Shown: positions 1-7,462 of the stretch, piece after piece
How positions within the stretch are numbered: the first letter of the stretch is position 1
Layout: every line of letters begins with the position of its first letter
Assembly: GCF_022761115.1 (NCBI RefSeq)
Contig: NZ_JAKWJS010000003.1
Span: 372,001-436,000, forward strand
Reading direction: 5' to 3'
Length of the DNA: 64,000 bases
From: Dyella sp. RRB7
GTDB taxonomy: Bacteria; Pseudomonadota; Gammaproteobacteria; Xanthomonadales; Rhodanobacteraceae
Notes under the pieces: model-generated
Databases searched by the model: none
Seen by the model: only the letters and a program-made list of their open reading frames with translations
What the model was told of the DNA's origin: nothing
Made by a program: the position numbers and the translations under genes

Positions 1-549
1 GAGGGTGAAGGCCAGGCGCGCCAGCTGCTGCTGAAGTCGCCCCATGCCACCGTGGAAAAGACCGGCCGCGACGCCCATCCGCTATTGCATGACGCCCTGG
101 CCGGCATCGAGCTGGGCACGCTGCCGCCCGCCTACGTGGCCGGCGGTCGCCACTGGTGGCTGGCCGAGTGCGCGGACGAAGCGAGCCTGCGCCAGTGGCA
201 GCCCGACCACGCCGCCATCGGCGCGCTGGCCCATGCCACCGACAGCCTGGGCCTGTGCGTGTTTGCACGCAGCGCGCATGCCGACTACCAACTGGCGGTG
301 CGTGCCTTCCCGGCTGGCGTCGGCCTGGTGGAAGATCCGGCCTCCGGCGCCGCGAATGGCCTGATCGCCGCCTACGTCGCCCACGCCGAGCCCCATGGCC
401 CGTTAGCCCGCGGCTACACCGTCAGCCAGGGACGCGAGATCGGCCACGACGCCAGCCTCACCGTGCGCATCGATGGCGATACCGTGTGGATTGGTGGACA
501 CACCAACACCATCATCGACGGCACGCTGCACTGGAACGGCGCAGCGTGA
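1..549 (+). CDS. PhzF-family isomerase/epimerase, 3' part
   Basis: The reading frame is open from base 1, so only the C-terminal 182 residues are present and the start lies outside the window. The segment [15 protein letters not shown] is the signature of the second half of PhzF-fold proteins (phenazine biosynthesis PhzF, diaminopimelate-epimerase fold). The family isomerises or epimerises small acids, but the substrate of most members is unknown and nothing here narrows it; no phenazine genes are nearby. The stop codon overlaps the GTG start of the next gene (GTGA), so the two are probably translationally coupled. Confidence 0.85.
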   Translation, partial: EGEGQARQLLLKSPHATVEKTGRDAHPLLHDALAGIELGTLPPAYVAGGRHWWLAECADEASLRQWQPDHAAIGALAHATDSLGLCVFARSAHADYQLAVRAFPAGVGLVEDPASGAANGLIAAYVAHAEPHGPLARGYTVSQGREIGHDASLTVRIDGDTVWIGGHTNTIIDGTLHWNGAA

Positions 550-1013
550 ACCCCGCAGCGCAAATCTGGGTGGACGCCGATGCGTGTCCGGTGGCGATCA
601 AGGAAGTCTTGTTCCGCGCCGCCGAACGCGAGCAGGTGCAGGTGACCCTGGTCGCCAACCAGTGGCTGCGCACGCCAGCATCGCGCTTCGTCCGTGCCAT
701 CCAGGTGCCGGGCGGGTTCGATGTGGCGGACAACGAAATCGTGCAGCGCGTCGCCGCGGATGACCTGGTGGTGACCCAGGACATCCCGCTCGCCGCCCTG
801 GTGATCGAAAAAGGCGCGCTGGCGATGCATCCGCGCGGCGAGCTGTACACCGCCGACACCATCGCCCAGCGCTTAGGAATGCGCAACTTCATGGACGAAC
901 TGCGTGGCGCCGGTGTCGACACCGGCGGTCCCGCCGCCTTCCATGCGCGGGACAAGCAGGCGTTTGCCAACCAGTTGGATCGCTGGCTGACGCGGCGGCG
1001 GCAGGCACGCTAG
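546..1013 (+). CDS. YaiI/YqxD family protein (DUF188)
   Basis: A 155-residue protein starting at a GTG inside the stop of the PhzF-like gene. The N-terminal [10 protein letters not shown] and the central VVTQDIPLA are the conserved acidic motifs of the DUF188 (YaiI/YqxD) family, a PIN-like fold of unproven activity. The length matches the usual 150 residues. The C-terminal tail is Arg-rich (RRRQAR). The stop shares a CTAG with the stop of the convergent dehydrogenase gene. The family call is firm; the biochemical role is unknown. Confidence 0.9.
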   Translation: MNPAAQIWVDADACPVAIKEVLFRAAEREQVQVTLVANQWLRTPASRFVRAIQVPGGFDVADNEIVQRVAADDLVVTQDIPLAALVIEKGALAMHPRGELYTADTIAQRLGMRNFMDELRGAGVDTGGPAAFHARDKQAFANQLDRWLTRRRQAR

Positions 1014-1897
1014 AGCTTGCGCTCATCCAGGTGCGCGCGACGCGCTGCCACCTGCGCCAGGATCGACCAGTCGACGTTTTCATCGCCGGCCGATAGCGCC
1101 TCCAGCAGGCTGTCGCGCAACAATCCCGCCAGCGGCAACGGCACCCGCGTGGCATCGGCCGCGGCCAGCGCCAGGCCAATATCCTTGTAGCCTAGCGGCA
1201 ACGCAAAGCCGGCCGGCGTGTAGCGCTGCTCGGCGATCATGTTGCTGTAGGACTGATAGGCCGGCGCGGTAAACAACGTGTTGGTCATCACCTCCAGGAA
1301 GACGGCCGCGCTGATGCCATGCGCGCGCGTCAAGGCGGAGGCCTCGGCCATGCTCTCGATGGCGGCGCCCAGCATGAAGTTGCCGGCGATCTTCACCACG
1401 TTGGCCCGCTCCGGCGACTCGCCCAGGGGCCAGATGCGGCTGCTCATGGCCTCCAGCAGCGGACGCACGCGCTCGATCACCGACGCCTTGCCGGCGGCGA
1501 GGATATTGAGCTTGCCTGCGGCGGCGACATCGGGGCGGCCAAAAACCGGCGCCGATACGTAGTCGAGACCGCGCCTGGCGTGCTCATCCACCAGTTCCTT
1601 GGCCAGCGCCACCGAGATGGTGGCGTGATTGACGTGCACCGTGCCCTTGTCCATGCCATCGAGCAGGCCGCCGACCAACATCACGTCGCGCACGGCCTGG
1701 TCGTTGGCGAGCATGCTGAACAGCACGTCGCCCTGGGCCGCCCGGTCGGCGCTTTTCACCACCTTGGCGCCCAGCGATGCCAATGGCTCGGTCGCGCCCG
1801 GCGAACGGTTCCACACGGTCACCTCGTGACCTGCCTTGATCAGGTTGCTCGCCATGGCACTCCCCATGGAGCCCAGACCGATAAAGCCGACTTTCAT
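1010..1897 (-). CDS. NAD(P)-dependent 3-hydroxyisobutyrate dehydrogenase-family oxidoreductase
   Basis: A 295-residue protein beginning [12 protein letters not shown], the Rossmann GxGxxG motif of the beta-hydroxyacid dehydrogenase family (GarR, MmsB, GLYR1-like). It continues with [16 protein letters not shown], where the Arg after the second strand suggests NADP preference. [15 protein letters not shown], with Lys just upstream (VVKIAGNF), matches the catalytic helix of the family. The chosen ATG has GGAGGA seven bases upstream; a longer frame to 1951 lacks such support. The substrate could be 3-hydroxyisobutyrate, tartronate semialdehyde or succinic semialdehyde; sequence alone does not decide. 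Confidence 0.88.
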   Translation of the reverse strand: MKVGFIGLGSMGSAMASNLIKAGHEVTVWNRSPGATEPLASLGAKVVKSADRAAQGDVLFSMLANDQAVRDVMLVGGLLDGMDKGTVHVNHATISVALAKELVDEHARRGLDYVSAPVFGRPDVAAAGKLNILAAGKASVIERVRPLLEAMSSRIWPLGESPERANVVKIAGNFMLGAAIESMAEASALTRAHGISAAVFLEVMTNTLFTAPAYQSYSNMIAEQRYTPAGFALPLGYKDIGLALAAADATRVPLPLAGLLRDSLLEALSAGDENVDWSILAQVAARRAHLDERKL

Positions 1898-1972
1898 ACG
1901 ACCATCCTCCGCTCGACCTAACCTATCCAGTGGATCACGCCACACGTTCAACCCGTGCGAAATCGGCCTGCT

Positions 1973-3151
1973 TCAGGCCACTTCGCCCGCCGCCTGCCCC
2001 GACGCCCAGGCCCACTGGAAGTTGTAGCCGCCCAGCCAGCCGGTGACATCGACCACTTCGCCGATAAAGAACAGGCCCGGCACCCGCTTCGACTGCAGGG
2101 TGGATGAGGAAAGGCCGTCGGTATCGATTCCGCCGAGCGTGACCTCGGCCGTGCGATAGCCTTCCGTACCGCTCGCCACGATCGGCCAGTCGTGCAACTG
2201 CGCGCCGATATTCGCCAGCTCGGCCTCGCGGTACTGCCGCATGGGGCGGCTTTCGAACCATAGCTCGCACAACCGTTGCGCCAGCCGCTTGGGCAGCGCA
2301 TCGGCCAGCACGCTCTTCAGCTCGGCTGCCGGCCGCGCGGCGCGCTGGGTGGTGAGCCACGCGGCGGCATCCATGTCGGGCAACAGGTCGATGCGCAGGT
2401 CATCGCCCGGCTGCCAGTACGACGATATCTGCAGGATCGATGGCCCGCTGATGCCGCGATGGGTAAACAGCATGCCCGCGCGAAAACCGCGCTTGCCCAC
2501 CCGCGCCTCGACCGCCGGCAGCGCCACGCCGGCGAGATCCTGATAGTGCTCCTGGTGCTTGCCGCTCAGGGTCAGCGGCACCAGCCCGGCTCGCGTGGGC
2601 AATACGGCGTGGCCGAACTGCCGCGCAAGCTCGTAGCCAAAACCGGTGGCGCCCATGCTGGGAATCGATAGCCCACCGCTGGCCACCACCAACGACTGCG
2701 CATGCACTTCGCCGCGTGCGGTGAATACACTGAAACCCTCGCCGGTATGACGCACGCGCTGGACGCCGCAACTGGTCTCGATACGCACGCCAGCCTGGCT
2801 GCATTCGTCCAGCAGCATGCGCACGATCAGTTTGGAAGATTCATCGCAGAACAGCTGGCCAAGCTCTTTCTCGTGGTAGGCGATACGGTGCTTTTCCACC
2901 AGCGCGATGAAATCGGACGGCGTATAACGGGCCAGCGCCGACTTGGCGAAATGCGGGTTGGCCGAGAGATAGTTCGCCGGCGTGACCCCGAGATTGGTGA
3001 AATTGCAGCGGCCGCCGCCGGACATCAGGATCTTCTTGCCCACCTTGTTGGCATGATCGACCACCAGCACGCTGCGCCCGCGCTGTCCCGCCGCGATGGC
3101 GCACATCAGCCCAGCCGCGCCGGCACCGATGATGAGTACATCCACTTTCAC
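1973..3151 (-). CDS. HI0933/YhiN-family FAD-dependent oxidoreductase
   Basis: A 392-residue flavoprotein. The N-terminus VDVLIIGAGAAGLMCA is the FAD dinucleotide-binding motif, followed by KILMSGGGRCNFTN, a hallmark of the HI0933 (YhiN) family. The C-terminal GLFFIGEVVDVTGWLGGYNFQWA closes the FAD site. The reaction is not established for most members. The start is GTG with a weak ribosome site; no better upstream start is in frame. A distant relative lies in the same window at 21183-22445. Confidence 0.9.
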   Translation of the reverse strand: MKVDVLIIGAGAAGLMCAIAAGQRGRSVLVVDHANKVGKKILMSGGGRCNFTNLGVTPANYLSANPHFAKSALARYTPSDFIALVEKHRIAYHEKELGQLFCDESSKLIVRMLLDECSQAGVRIETSCGVQRVRHTGEGFSVFTARGEVHAQSLVVASGGLSIPSMGATGFGYELARQFGHAVLPTRAGLVPLTLSGKHQEHYQDLAGVALPAVEARVGKRGFRAGMLFTHRGISGPSILQISSYWQPGDDLRIDLLPDMDAAAWLTTQRAARPAAELKSVLADALPKRLAQRLCELWFESRPMRQYREAELANIGAQLHDWPIVASGTEGYRTAEVTLGGIDTDGLSSSTLQSKRVPGLFFIGEVVDVTGWLGGYNFQWAWASGQAAGEVA

Positions 3152-3260
3152 GCGCGCACCGCCATCATGTTGTTTTCCTTACGCACAAGCCGCGCATTAT
3201 CCGCCAGCCGGCGCCGCTTGGCTTAAACTCCACTTCTTCACTCCGTACCGGACCGCCACC

Positions 3261-3743
3261 ATGCCCTCTTTTGACGTGATTTCCGAAGTCGACAAGCACG
3301 AGCTGACCAATGCCGTGGACCAGGCCAATCGCGAGCTGACCAGCCGCTTCGACTTCAAGGGCTCGGACGCGAAGTTCGAACTGGACAAGTTCGAGATCAC
3401 CCAGAGCGCCCCCAGCGAATTCCAGCTGCAGCAGATGCTGGACATCCTGCGTGGCCGGCTCACCTCGCGGAAGATCGACATCCGCGCCCTGGACGTGTCC
3501 GACCCGGAAACCAACCTGGGCGGCGCGCGCCAGAAGATCACCGTCAAGCAGGGCATCGAACAGCCGGTGGCCAAGAAACTGGTTGCCGCGCTGAAGGAAG
3601 CCAAGCTCAAGGTCGAGGCGCAGATCAATGGCGACAAGCTGCGCGTCACCGGCAAGAAGCGCGACGACCTGCAACTGGCCATGGCCGTGCTGCGCAAGGC
3701 CGACGTGGAGCTGCCGCTGCAGTTCGACAATTTCCGGGATTGA
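3261..3743 (+). CDS. YajQ-family cyclic-di-GMP/nucleotide-binding protein
   Basis: A 160-residue protein with the typical YajQ start MPSFDVISEVDKHE and the segment SRFDFKGSDA. YajQ proteins have two ferredoxin-like domains. In Xanthomonas a YajQ homologue (XC_3703) binds cyclic di-GMP and acts with a LysR regulator; the same role here is inference. The length equals the family norm (160-163). The gene stands alone between two opposite-strand genes and is followed by a hairpin shared with the convergent DUF1345 gene. Confidence 0.95.
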   Translation: MPSFDVISEVDKHELTNAVDQANRELTSRFDFKGSDAKFELDKFEITQSAPSEFQLQQMLDILRGRLTSRKIDIRALDVSDPETNLGGARQKITVKQGIEQPVAKKLVAALKEAKLKVEAQINGDKLRVTGKKRDDLQLAMAVLRKADVELPLQFDNFRD

Positions 3744-3757
3744 GTGACGCTCGATGC

Positions 3758-3780
3758 CCTCCCCCTGTTCACCGGGGAGG
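3758..3780. terminator. Convergent hairpin between yajQ-like and DUF1345 genes
   Basis: CCTCCCC and GGGGAGG form a 7-bp stem around a nine-base loop in the 42-bp gap between two convergent stops. There is no T-tract, so it may be only a weak bidirectional terminator. Confidence 0.4.
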
Positions 3781-3785
3781 CATGC

Positions 3786-4484
3786 TCAGCCTGCCAGCCC
3801 GGCCGCGATATTCACGCTGATCGCGATGATGAACACGTTGAAGAAGAACGCGATCACACTGTGCAGCAACGCCACGCGGCGCAGGTAGCGACTGGTGATT
3901 TGCACGTCGGAAACCTGGAAGGTCATGCCGATCACGATGGCGAAATAGGCGAAATCCCAATAGTCCGGCTGGGGCGTGTCGGGAAACTGCAGGCCTTCGT
4001 GCTGCTTGCCGAAATCGCCGTAATAGCCGTGCGCGTAATGCATGGCGAACATGGTGTTCATGAACAGCCATGACAGCACGATGCTGGCCGCCGCGATGAT
4101 CAGCGCCTGTGCACCACCGCCGCGCGCCGCCCCCATCTCGGTGGTCAGCGCCAACGACACCACGCCGGTCAAGCCCAGGCTGCTCCACAGCACGCCCCAG
4201 CGACCGGTGTCCTGCTTGCGTGCCTCGCTGCGCATCAGTGCCGGCGTGTTGGTCCGATTGAACAGGAATGCCAGCGCCAGGAGATAGATCAGCGCGGCCA
4301 GGTCGAAGCCGAGCAGCAGCGCGGTGGCCGGCTTCAGGTGCAGCCCATGCCACAACCCCAGCCCGACAGCGACAAAAATCAGCGCGGCCACCACCAGGCG
4401 CGGCCTGGTTCGCAGGCTGCGCAGCAAGCCGCCGCGCCGGCCCTTGGCGGATTGCTGCGCGGACTTTCCGGCCGGGCCACTCAT
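3786..4484 (-). CDS. DUF1345 integral membrane protein
   Basis: A 232-residue protein with an Arg/Lys-rich cytoplasmic N-terminus followed by about five hydrophobic segments (roughly residues 27-45, 52-70, 90-110, 122-142 and 200-228). The stretch [23 protein letters not shown] is the signature of DUF1345, a family of unknown function in proteobacterial inner membranes. The start used here (MSGPAGK) has AAGG at a suitable distance; the frame stays open 23 codons further upstream to 4553, but those residues look non-coding. Confidence 0.85.
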   Translation of the reverse strand: MSGPAGKSAQQSAKGRRGGLLRSLRTRPRLVVAALIFVAVGLGLWHGLHLKPATALLLGFDLAALIYLLALAFLFNRTNTPALMRSEARKQDTGRWGVLWSSLGLTGVVSLALTTEMGAARGGGAQALIIAAASIVLSWLFMNTMFAMHYAHGYYGDFGKQHEGLQFPDTPQPDYWDFAYFAIVIGMTFQVSDVQITSRYLRRVALLHSVIAFFFNVFIIAISVNIAAGLAG

Positions 4485-4588
4485 GCACGCGCCTTGGCGG
4501 CAGGCGAACAACACATCTTCACGATCAAGGCGAACCCTCCCAAGACCCGACATCGGGCATGGCGCATCTTAATCGGTAGTGGGCACGC

Positions 4589-4864
4589 CTAGACGTGCAG
4601 GTCCGCGTACTCGGGATGGCGCGTCATCCAGATCTCGGAGTACGAACAGGCCGGGTCGACCTTCCAGTGCTCGGCACGCGCCTTGTCCAGCGCCGTGCGC
4701 ACCAGGTTGGCAGCGATGCCACGCCCACCGACGGCCGATGGCACGATGGTGTGGGTGATCGTCATGACACCATCGGCGAGCGTGTAATCGAGCACACAGG
4801 GCACGCCATCGACCTTGACTTCGAAGCGGTGCGTCGTGGGGTTGTGACTGATCTCGGCAGACAT
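4589..4864 (-). CDS. Small GNAT-like N-acetyltransferase (YidJ/NATD1 type)
   Basis: A 91-residue protein with ITHTIVPSAVGGRGIAANLV, the acetyl-CoA binding loop of the short GCN5-like family that includes yeast Yjr/human NATD1-type proteins. The acceptor substrate is unknown. CGGAG lies nine bases before the chosen ATG; 20 extra upstream codons are open but lack a ribosome site. The C-terminal half PACSYSEIWMTRHPEYADL ends the fold, so the protein is complete at this short length. Confidence 0.85.
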   Translation of the reverse strand: MSAEISHNPTTHRFEVKVDGVPCVLDYTLADGVMTITHTIVPSAVGGRGIAANLVRTALDKARAEHWKVDPACSYSEIWMTRHPEYADLHV

Positions 4865-5071
4865 GAAGCACTCCGGCAGGAGAGCGGGCGGCGCAAGAGT
4901 AGAACACTCCGCGGCGAACCCCACGTGAAGGCGACGCGGCCCGGCTTTCGCATTTCATGCATGGCGACTTGTGCAGACTCCGGCGAATTTCCGTGAGCGC
5001 GGCTTTGTAGCCTCTGGTAAGGCCAGCAGCCTGCCCGGCGCCAAGCAGGCAGTGAAGCCTGCAGCAGCGAT

Positions 5072-6157
5072 TCAACCCCCTGCCACCACGCGCGACCCGC
5101 GACCCGCAACACGGCGCTCACGCACGGCCTCAGCGAGGCGATCGAGCACGTCGACCGAGGTGTCCCAGTCGATGCAGCCATCGGTGATGCTCTGCCCATA
5201 GCGCAGAGGCTGGCCCGGCAGCAGATCCTGTCGACCGCCGCAAAGGTGGCTTTCCACCATGACGCCAACGATACGCTGCTCGCCTGCGGCAAGCTGGCCG
5301 GCAATATCGTCCAGTACCCGCGGTTGGTTTTCCGGCTGCTTGCCGCTATTGGCGTGACTGGCGTCGATCATCACCCGTCCATCGAGGCCCGCAGCGGTGA
5401 TGGCTGCGCAGGCCGCATCCACGCTGGCCGCGTCGTAGTTGGGCGCCTTGCCGCCACGCAGGATCACATGGCAATCCTCATTGCCCGTGGTCGCGGCGAT
5501 GGCCGTCTGGCCGTCCTTGGTTACGGCCATGAAATGATGTGGTTGCGATGCCGCCTGCACGGCGTCGACGGCGATCTTCACATTGCCATCGGTGCCGTTC
5601 TTGAAACCCACCGGACACGACAGCCCCGACGCCAGCTCGCGATGCACCTGGCTTTCCGTAGTGCGCGCGCCGATCGCGCCCCAGGCCACCAGGTCGGCGA
5701 TGTACTGCGGGGTGATCATATCCAGGAACTCGCATCCCGCCGGCACGCCCAGGTCGTTGATGTCACGCAGCAGGCCGCGTGCGGTGCGCAAGCCCTTGTC
5801 GATGTGGAAGCTGCCGTCCAGGTCCGGATCGTTGATCAGCCCTTTCCAGCCCACGGTGGTGCGCGGCTTCTCGAAGTACACCCGCATCACGATCTCCAGT
5901 TCCGCCGCGTGGCGCTTGCGCTGCGCGGAGAGTCGCCGCGCATATTCGAGCGCCGCTGCCGCATCATGGATCGAGCAAGGGCCGATCACCACCGCGAGGC
6001 GATCGTCTGCACCGCTGAGGATGCGATGCAGCGCCAGGCGCGAGGCCGCCACGGTGTTGGCGGCGTGGCCCGAGGGCATGCAGTCGCGCATGACTTCGGC
6101 GGGCGTGCTGAGTCGGGTGAGGGCGCGAATGCGCAGGTCGTCGGTGGGCTGGTGCAT
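5072..6157 (-). CDS. 3-deoxy-7-phosphoheptulonate (DAHP) synthase, class I alpha
   Basis: A 361-residue enzyme that condenses phosphoenolpyruvate and erythrose 4-phosphate in the first step of the shikimate pathway. Diagnostic motifs are VVIGPCSIHD (about residue 57), KPRTTVGWKGL, GARTTESQVHRELASG, GFKNGTDGN, ILRGGKAPNY and VMIDASHANSGK, including the metal-binding Cys, His, Glu and Asp positions of the AroF/AroG/AroH group. Which effector inhibits it cannot be read safely, so I give no AroF/G/H symbol. The start at 6157 (GGAG upstream) is preferred over the ATG at 6193, which sits directly on the terminator T-tract. The gene lies behind an aromatic attenuator (6195-6330). Confidence 0.96.
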   Translation of the reverse strand: MHQPTDDLRIRALTRLSTPAEVMRDCMPSGHAANTVAASRLALHRILSGADDRLAVVIGPCSIHDAAAALEYARRLSAQRKRHAAELEIVMRVYFEKPRTTVGWKGLINDPDLDGSFHIDKGLRTARGLLRDINDLGVPAGCEFLDMITPQYIADLVAWGAIGARTTESQVHRELASGLSCPVGFKNGTDGNVKIAVDAVQAASQPHHFMAVTKDGQTAIAATTGNEDCHVILRGGKAPNYDAASVDAACAAITAAGLDGRVMIDASHANSGKQPENQPRVLDDIAGQLAAGEQRIVGVMVESHLCGGRQDLLPGQPLRYGQSITDGCIDWDTSVDVLDRLAEAVRERRVAGRGSRVVAGG

Positions 6158-6194
6158 GGGGACTCCGGGTGATGGGGCTTCACTGGAGGCCATG

Positions 6195-6223
6195 AAAAAG
6201 GCCGCCAGTGGTGGCTGGCGGCC
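6195..6223 (-). terminator. Attenuator terminator upstream of DAHP synthase
   Basis: On the minus strand GGCCGCCAG and CTGGCGGCC form a perfect 9-bp stem with a six-base loop, followed by five T residues. It lies between the leader-peptide stop (6247) and the DAHP synthase start (6157). Earlier in the leader, minus-strand CTGGCGG (6270-6276) can pair with the CCGCCAG of the 5' arm to prevent termination, and CCGCCAG (6307-6313) can pair with that CTGGCGG. This is the 1:2, 2:3, 3:4 layout of a ribosome-mediated attenuator. Confidence 0.9.
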
Positions 6224-6246
6224 TGTTTGGGAATGGTGTCTTGCCG

Positions 6247-6330
6247 TTACGACAATCGCGACCAACCCTCCGCCAGCGGCATCGGATAGCCGTAAAACCA
6301 AAAATACTGGCGGGTGGCGAGAGTGGTCAT
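6247..6330 (-). CDS. Aromatic leader peptide (attenuator) of DAHP synthase
   Basis: A 27-codon ORF starting MTTLATRQ and then reading YFWFYGY, with a further Trp near the end (EGW). It thus has three Tyr, two Phe and two Trp, seven aromatic codons in 27. The aromatic run sits between pairing segment 1 (6307-6313) and segment 2 (6270-6276), exactly where a ribosome starved for aromatic aminoacyl-tRNA would mask segment 1 and let the antiterminator form. I see no clear ribosome site before this ATG; an in-frame upstream ATG at 6363 (MVKKAV) would give a 38-residue peptide. Its role is regulatory, not as a product. Confidence 0.85.
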   Translation of the reverse strand: MTTLATRQYFWFYGYPMPLAEGWSRLS

Positions 6331-6403
6331 GGCGTGTAGAGATAACACAGCTTTTTTGACCATGCAAAGGATGCATTTGAAACCAAGCGATACACTTGGC
6401 CGC
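6331..6403. promoter_or_regulatory. Divergent promoter region, DAHP synthase leader / DUF2236 gene
   Basis: This 73-bp gap must carry promoters for both directions. On the minus strand TTGCAT and TATCTC are 17 bases apart and would start transcription just before the leader peptide ATG; on the plus strand there is TTGACC at 6356-6361 without a convincing -10 box. The matches are weak, so the exact promoters are uncertain. Confidence 0.4.
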
Positions 6404-7327
6404 ATGCCTTCTCCCTGGAACCTGCTTGTCCTGCCTGCCCGCGAACCCATTCGCCGCTGGGTGCTGAGCGCCTTTCCACGCGGCGGTGGTGGCCATGTGG
6501 ATTACGACCACCCGGCAGGTGATCCCGGCCTGTTCGGTCCCCATAGCGCCACCTGGCGCGTGCACGCGGACTTCCCCGGCATGCTCGCGGGCGGCCTTGC
6601 CGCGCTGATGCTGCAGACCCTGCACCCGCTCGCTCTCGCCGGCGTATGGGACCACTCCAACTTCCGCGATGACCTGATCGGCCGCCTGCGCCGCACGACG
6701 TCGTTCGTCAGCGGCACCACCTATGCACCGAACGACCAGGCGCAGGCCCTGATCGAGCGCGTGAAAACCATCCATGCGCAGGTGCGCGGCAACACCGGGG
6801 ATGGGCGCCCCTACAGCGCCGATGATCCACACCTGCTGACCTGGGTGCATGTCACCGAGGCCTATAGTTTTCTGCAGGGCTATCGCCGCTACAGTCACAT
6901 CCGCCTGCCCGCCGGTGCCGCGGATCGCTATTACGATGAAGTGCGGCGCGTGGCCGAGGCCTTGGGCGCACGCGAGGTGCCCGCCTCGGAGGCCGAGGTG
7001 AATGCCTATTTTCGGCAGGTTCGCGCTGAACTGCAGTTCAGCGAACGCTCGCGGGTGGTGCTCGAGGTGCTCTCGCGCGTGCGCCTGCCGGTGCCGGTGG
7101 CCGGCTTGTCGCGCGATGTGTTCCTGCAGGCGGGCGCCGCGTTGCTGCCGCCCTGGGCCGAAACGCTGCTGGGCCGCTCGCCGTTGCAGCGGGCGCAGGC
7201 GCGGCTGGCGGCTCGCGCACTGTGGTCGGTGGCCCCGGTGTTCCGGCTGGCGTTGCACGACGGCATTGCGAGCCGCGCCTGCGCACGAGTGGGCGTGGCT
7301 CCGGAGTTGTTGCAGGACTGGGGTTAG
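6404..7327 (+). CDS. Oxygenase MpaB-family protein (DUF2236)
   Basis: A 307-residue protein. GPHSATWRVHADFPGMLAG and ALMLQTLHPLALAG are the conserved N-terminal blocks of DUF2236, followed by the HVTEAYSFLQGYRRY region. The family is named after fungal MpaB (mycophenolic acid biosynthesis) and includes the latex-clearing protein Lcp, a b-type haem oxygenase; the substrate here is unknown. The ATG chosen (MPSPWN) gives the usual family N-terminus; the frame is open back to 6314 but that part overlaps the divergent leader peptide. Confidence 0.88.
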   Translation: MPSPWNLLVLPAREPIRRWVLSAFPRGGGGHVDYDHPAGDPGLFGPHSATWRVHADFPGMLAGGLAALMLQTLHPLALAGVWDHSNFRDDLIGRLRRTTSFVSGTTYAPNDQAQALIERVKTIHAQVRGNTGDGRPYSADDPHLLTWVHVTEAYSFLQGYRRYSHIRLPAGAADRYYDEVRRVAEALGAREVPASEAEVNAYFRQVRAELQFSERSRVVLEVLSRVRLPVPVAGLSRDVFLQAGAALLPPWAETLLGRSPLQRAQARLAARALWSVAPVFRLALHDGIASRACARVGVAPELLQDWG

Positions 7328-7331
7328 TGCG

Positions 7332-7390
7332 GTCGCGCACAGGGTGCGCTCCTGCAAAAGGCCGGCGGTGGATGGCTGCCGGCCCTTTAC
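7332..7390. repeat. Short REP-like palindrome and terminator hairpin
   Basis: Bases 7332-7354 carry GTCGCGCACAGGGTGCGCTC, an imperfect palindrome of the form often found scattered between genes of Xanthomonadaceae and Pseudomonas. A related GTAGGAGCGCAGCGG occurs at about 20554. Just after it GGCCGGC (7360-7366) and GCCGGCC (7378-7384) form a stem followed by CTTT, a plausible terminator for the DUF2236 gene. Confidence 0.5.
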
Positions 7391-7462
7391 TCCTGGCATG
7401 GCCAGATTGACACCCCACGCCGATCGGCTAACGTCGCCGGATCGGAACATCAGGGGGCCAGG

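Noticed and set aside
6157-6193. Start of DAHP synthase at the upstream ATG (6193)
   Set aside because: That ATG sits on the T-tract of the attenuator and its ribosome site would be in the hairpin; the ATG at 6157 has GGAG upstream and fits the family N-terminus.
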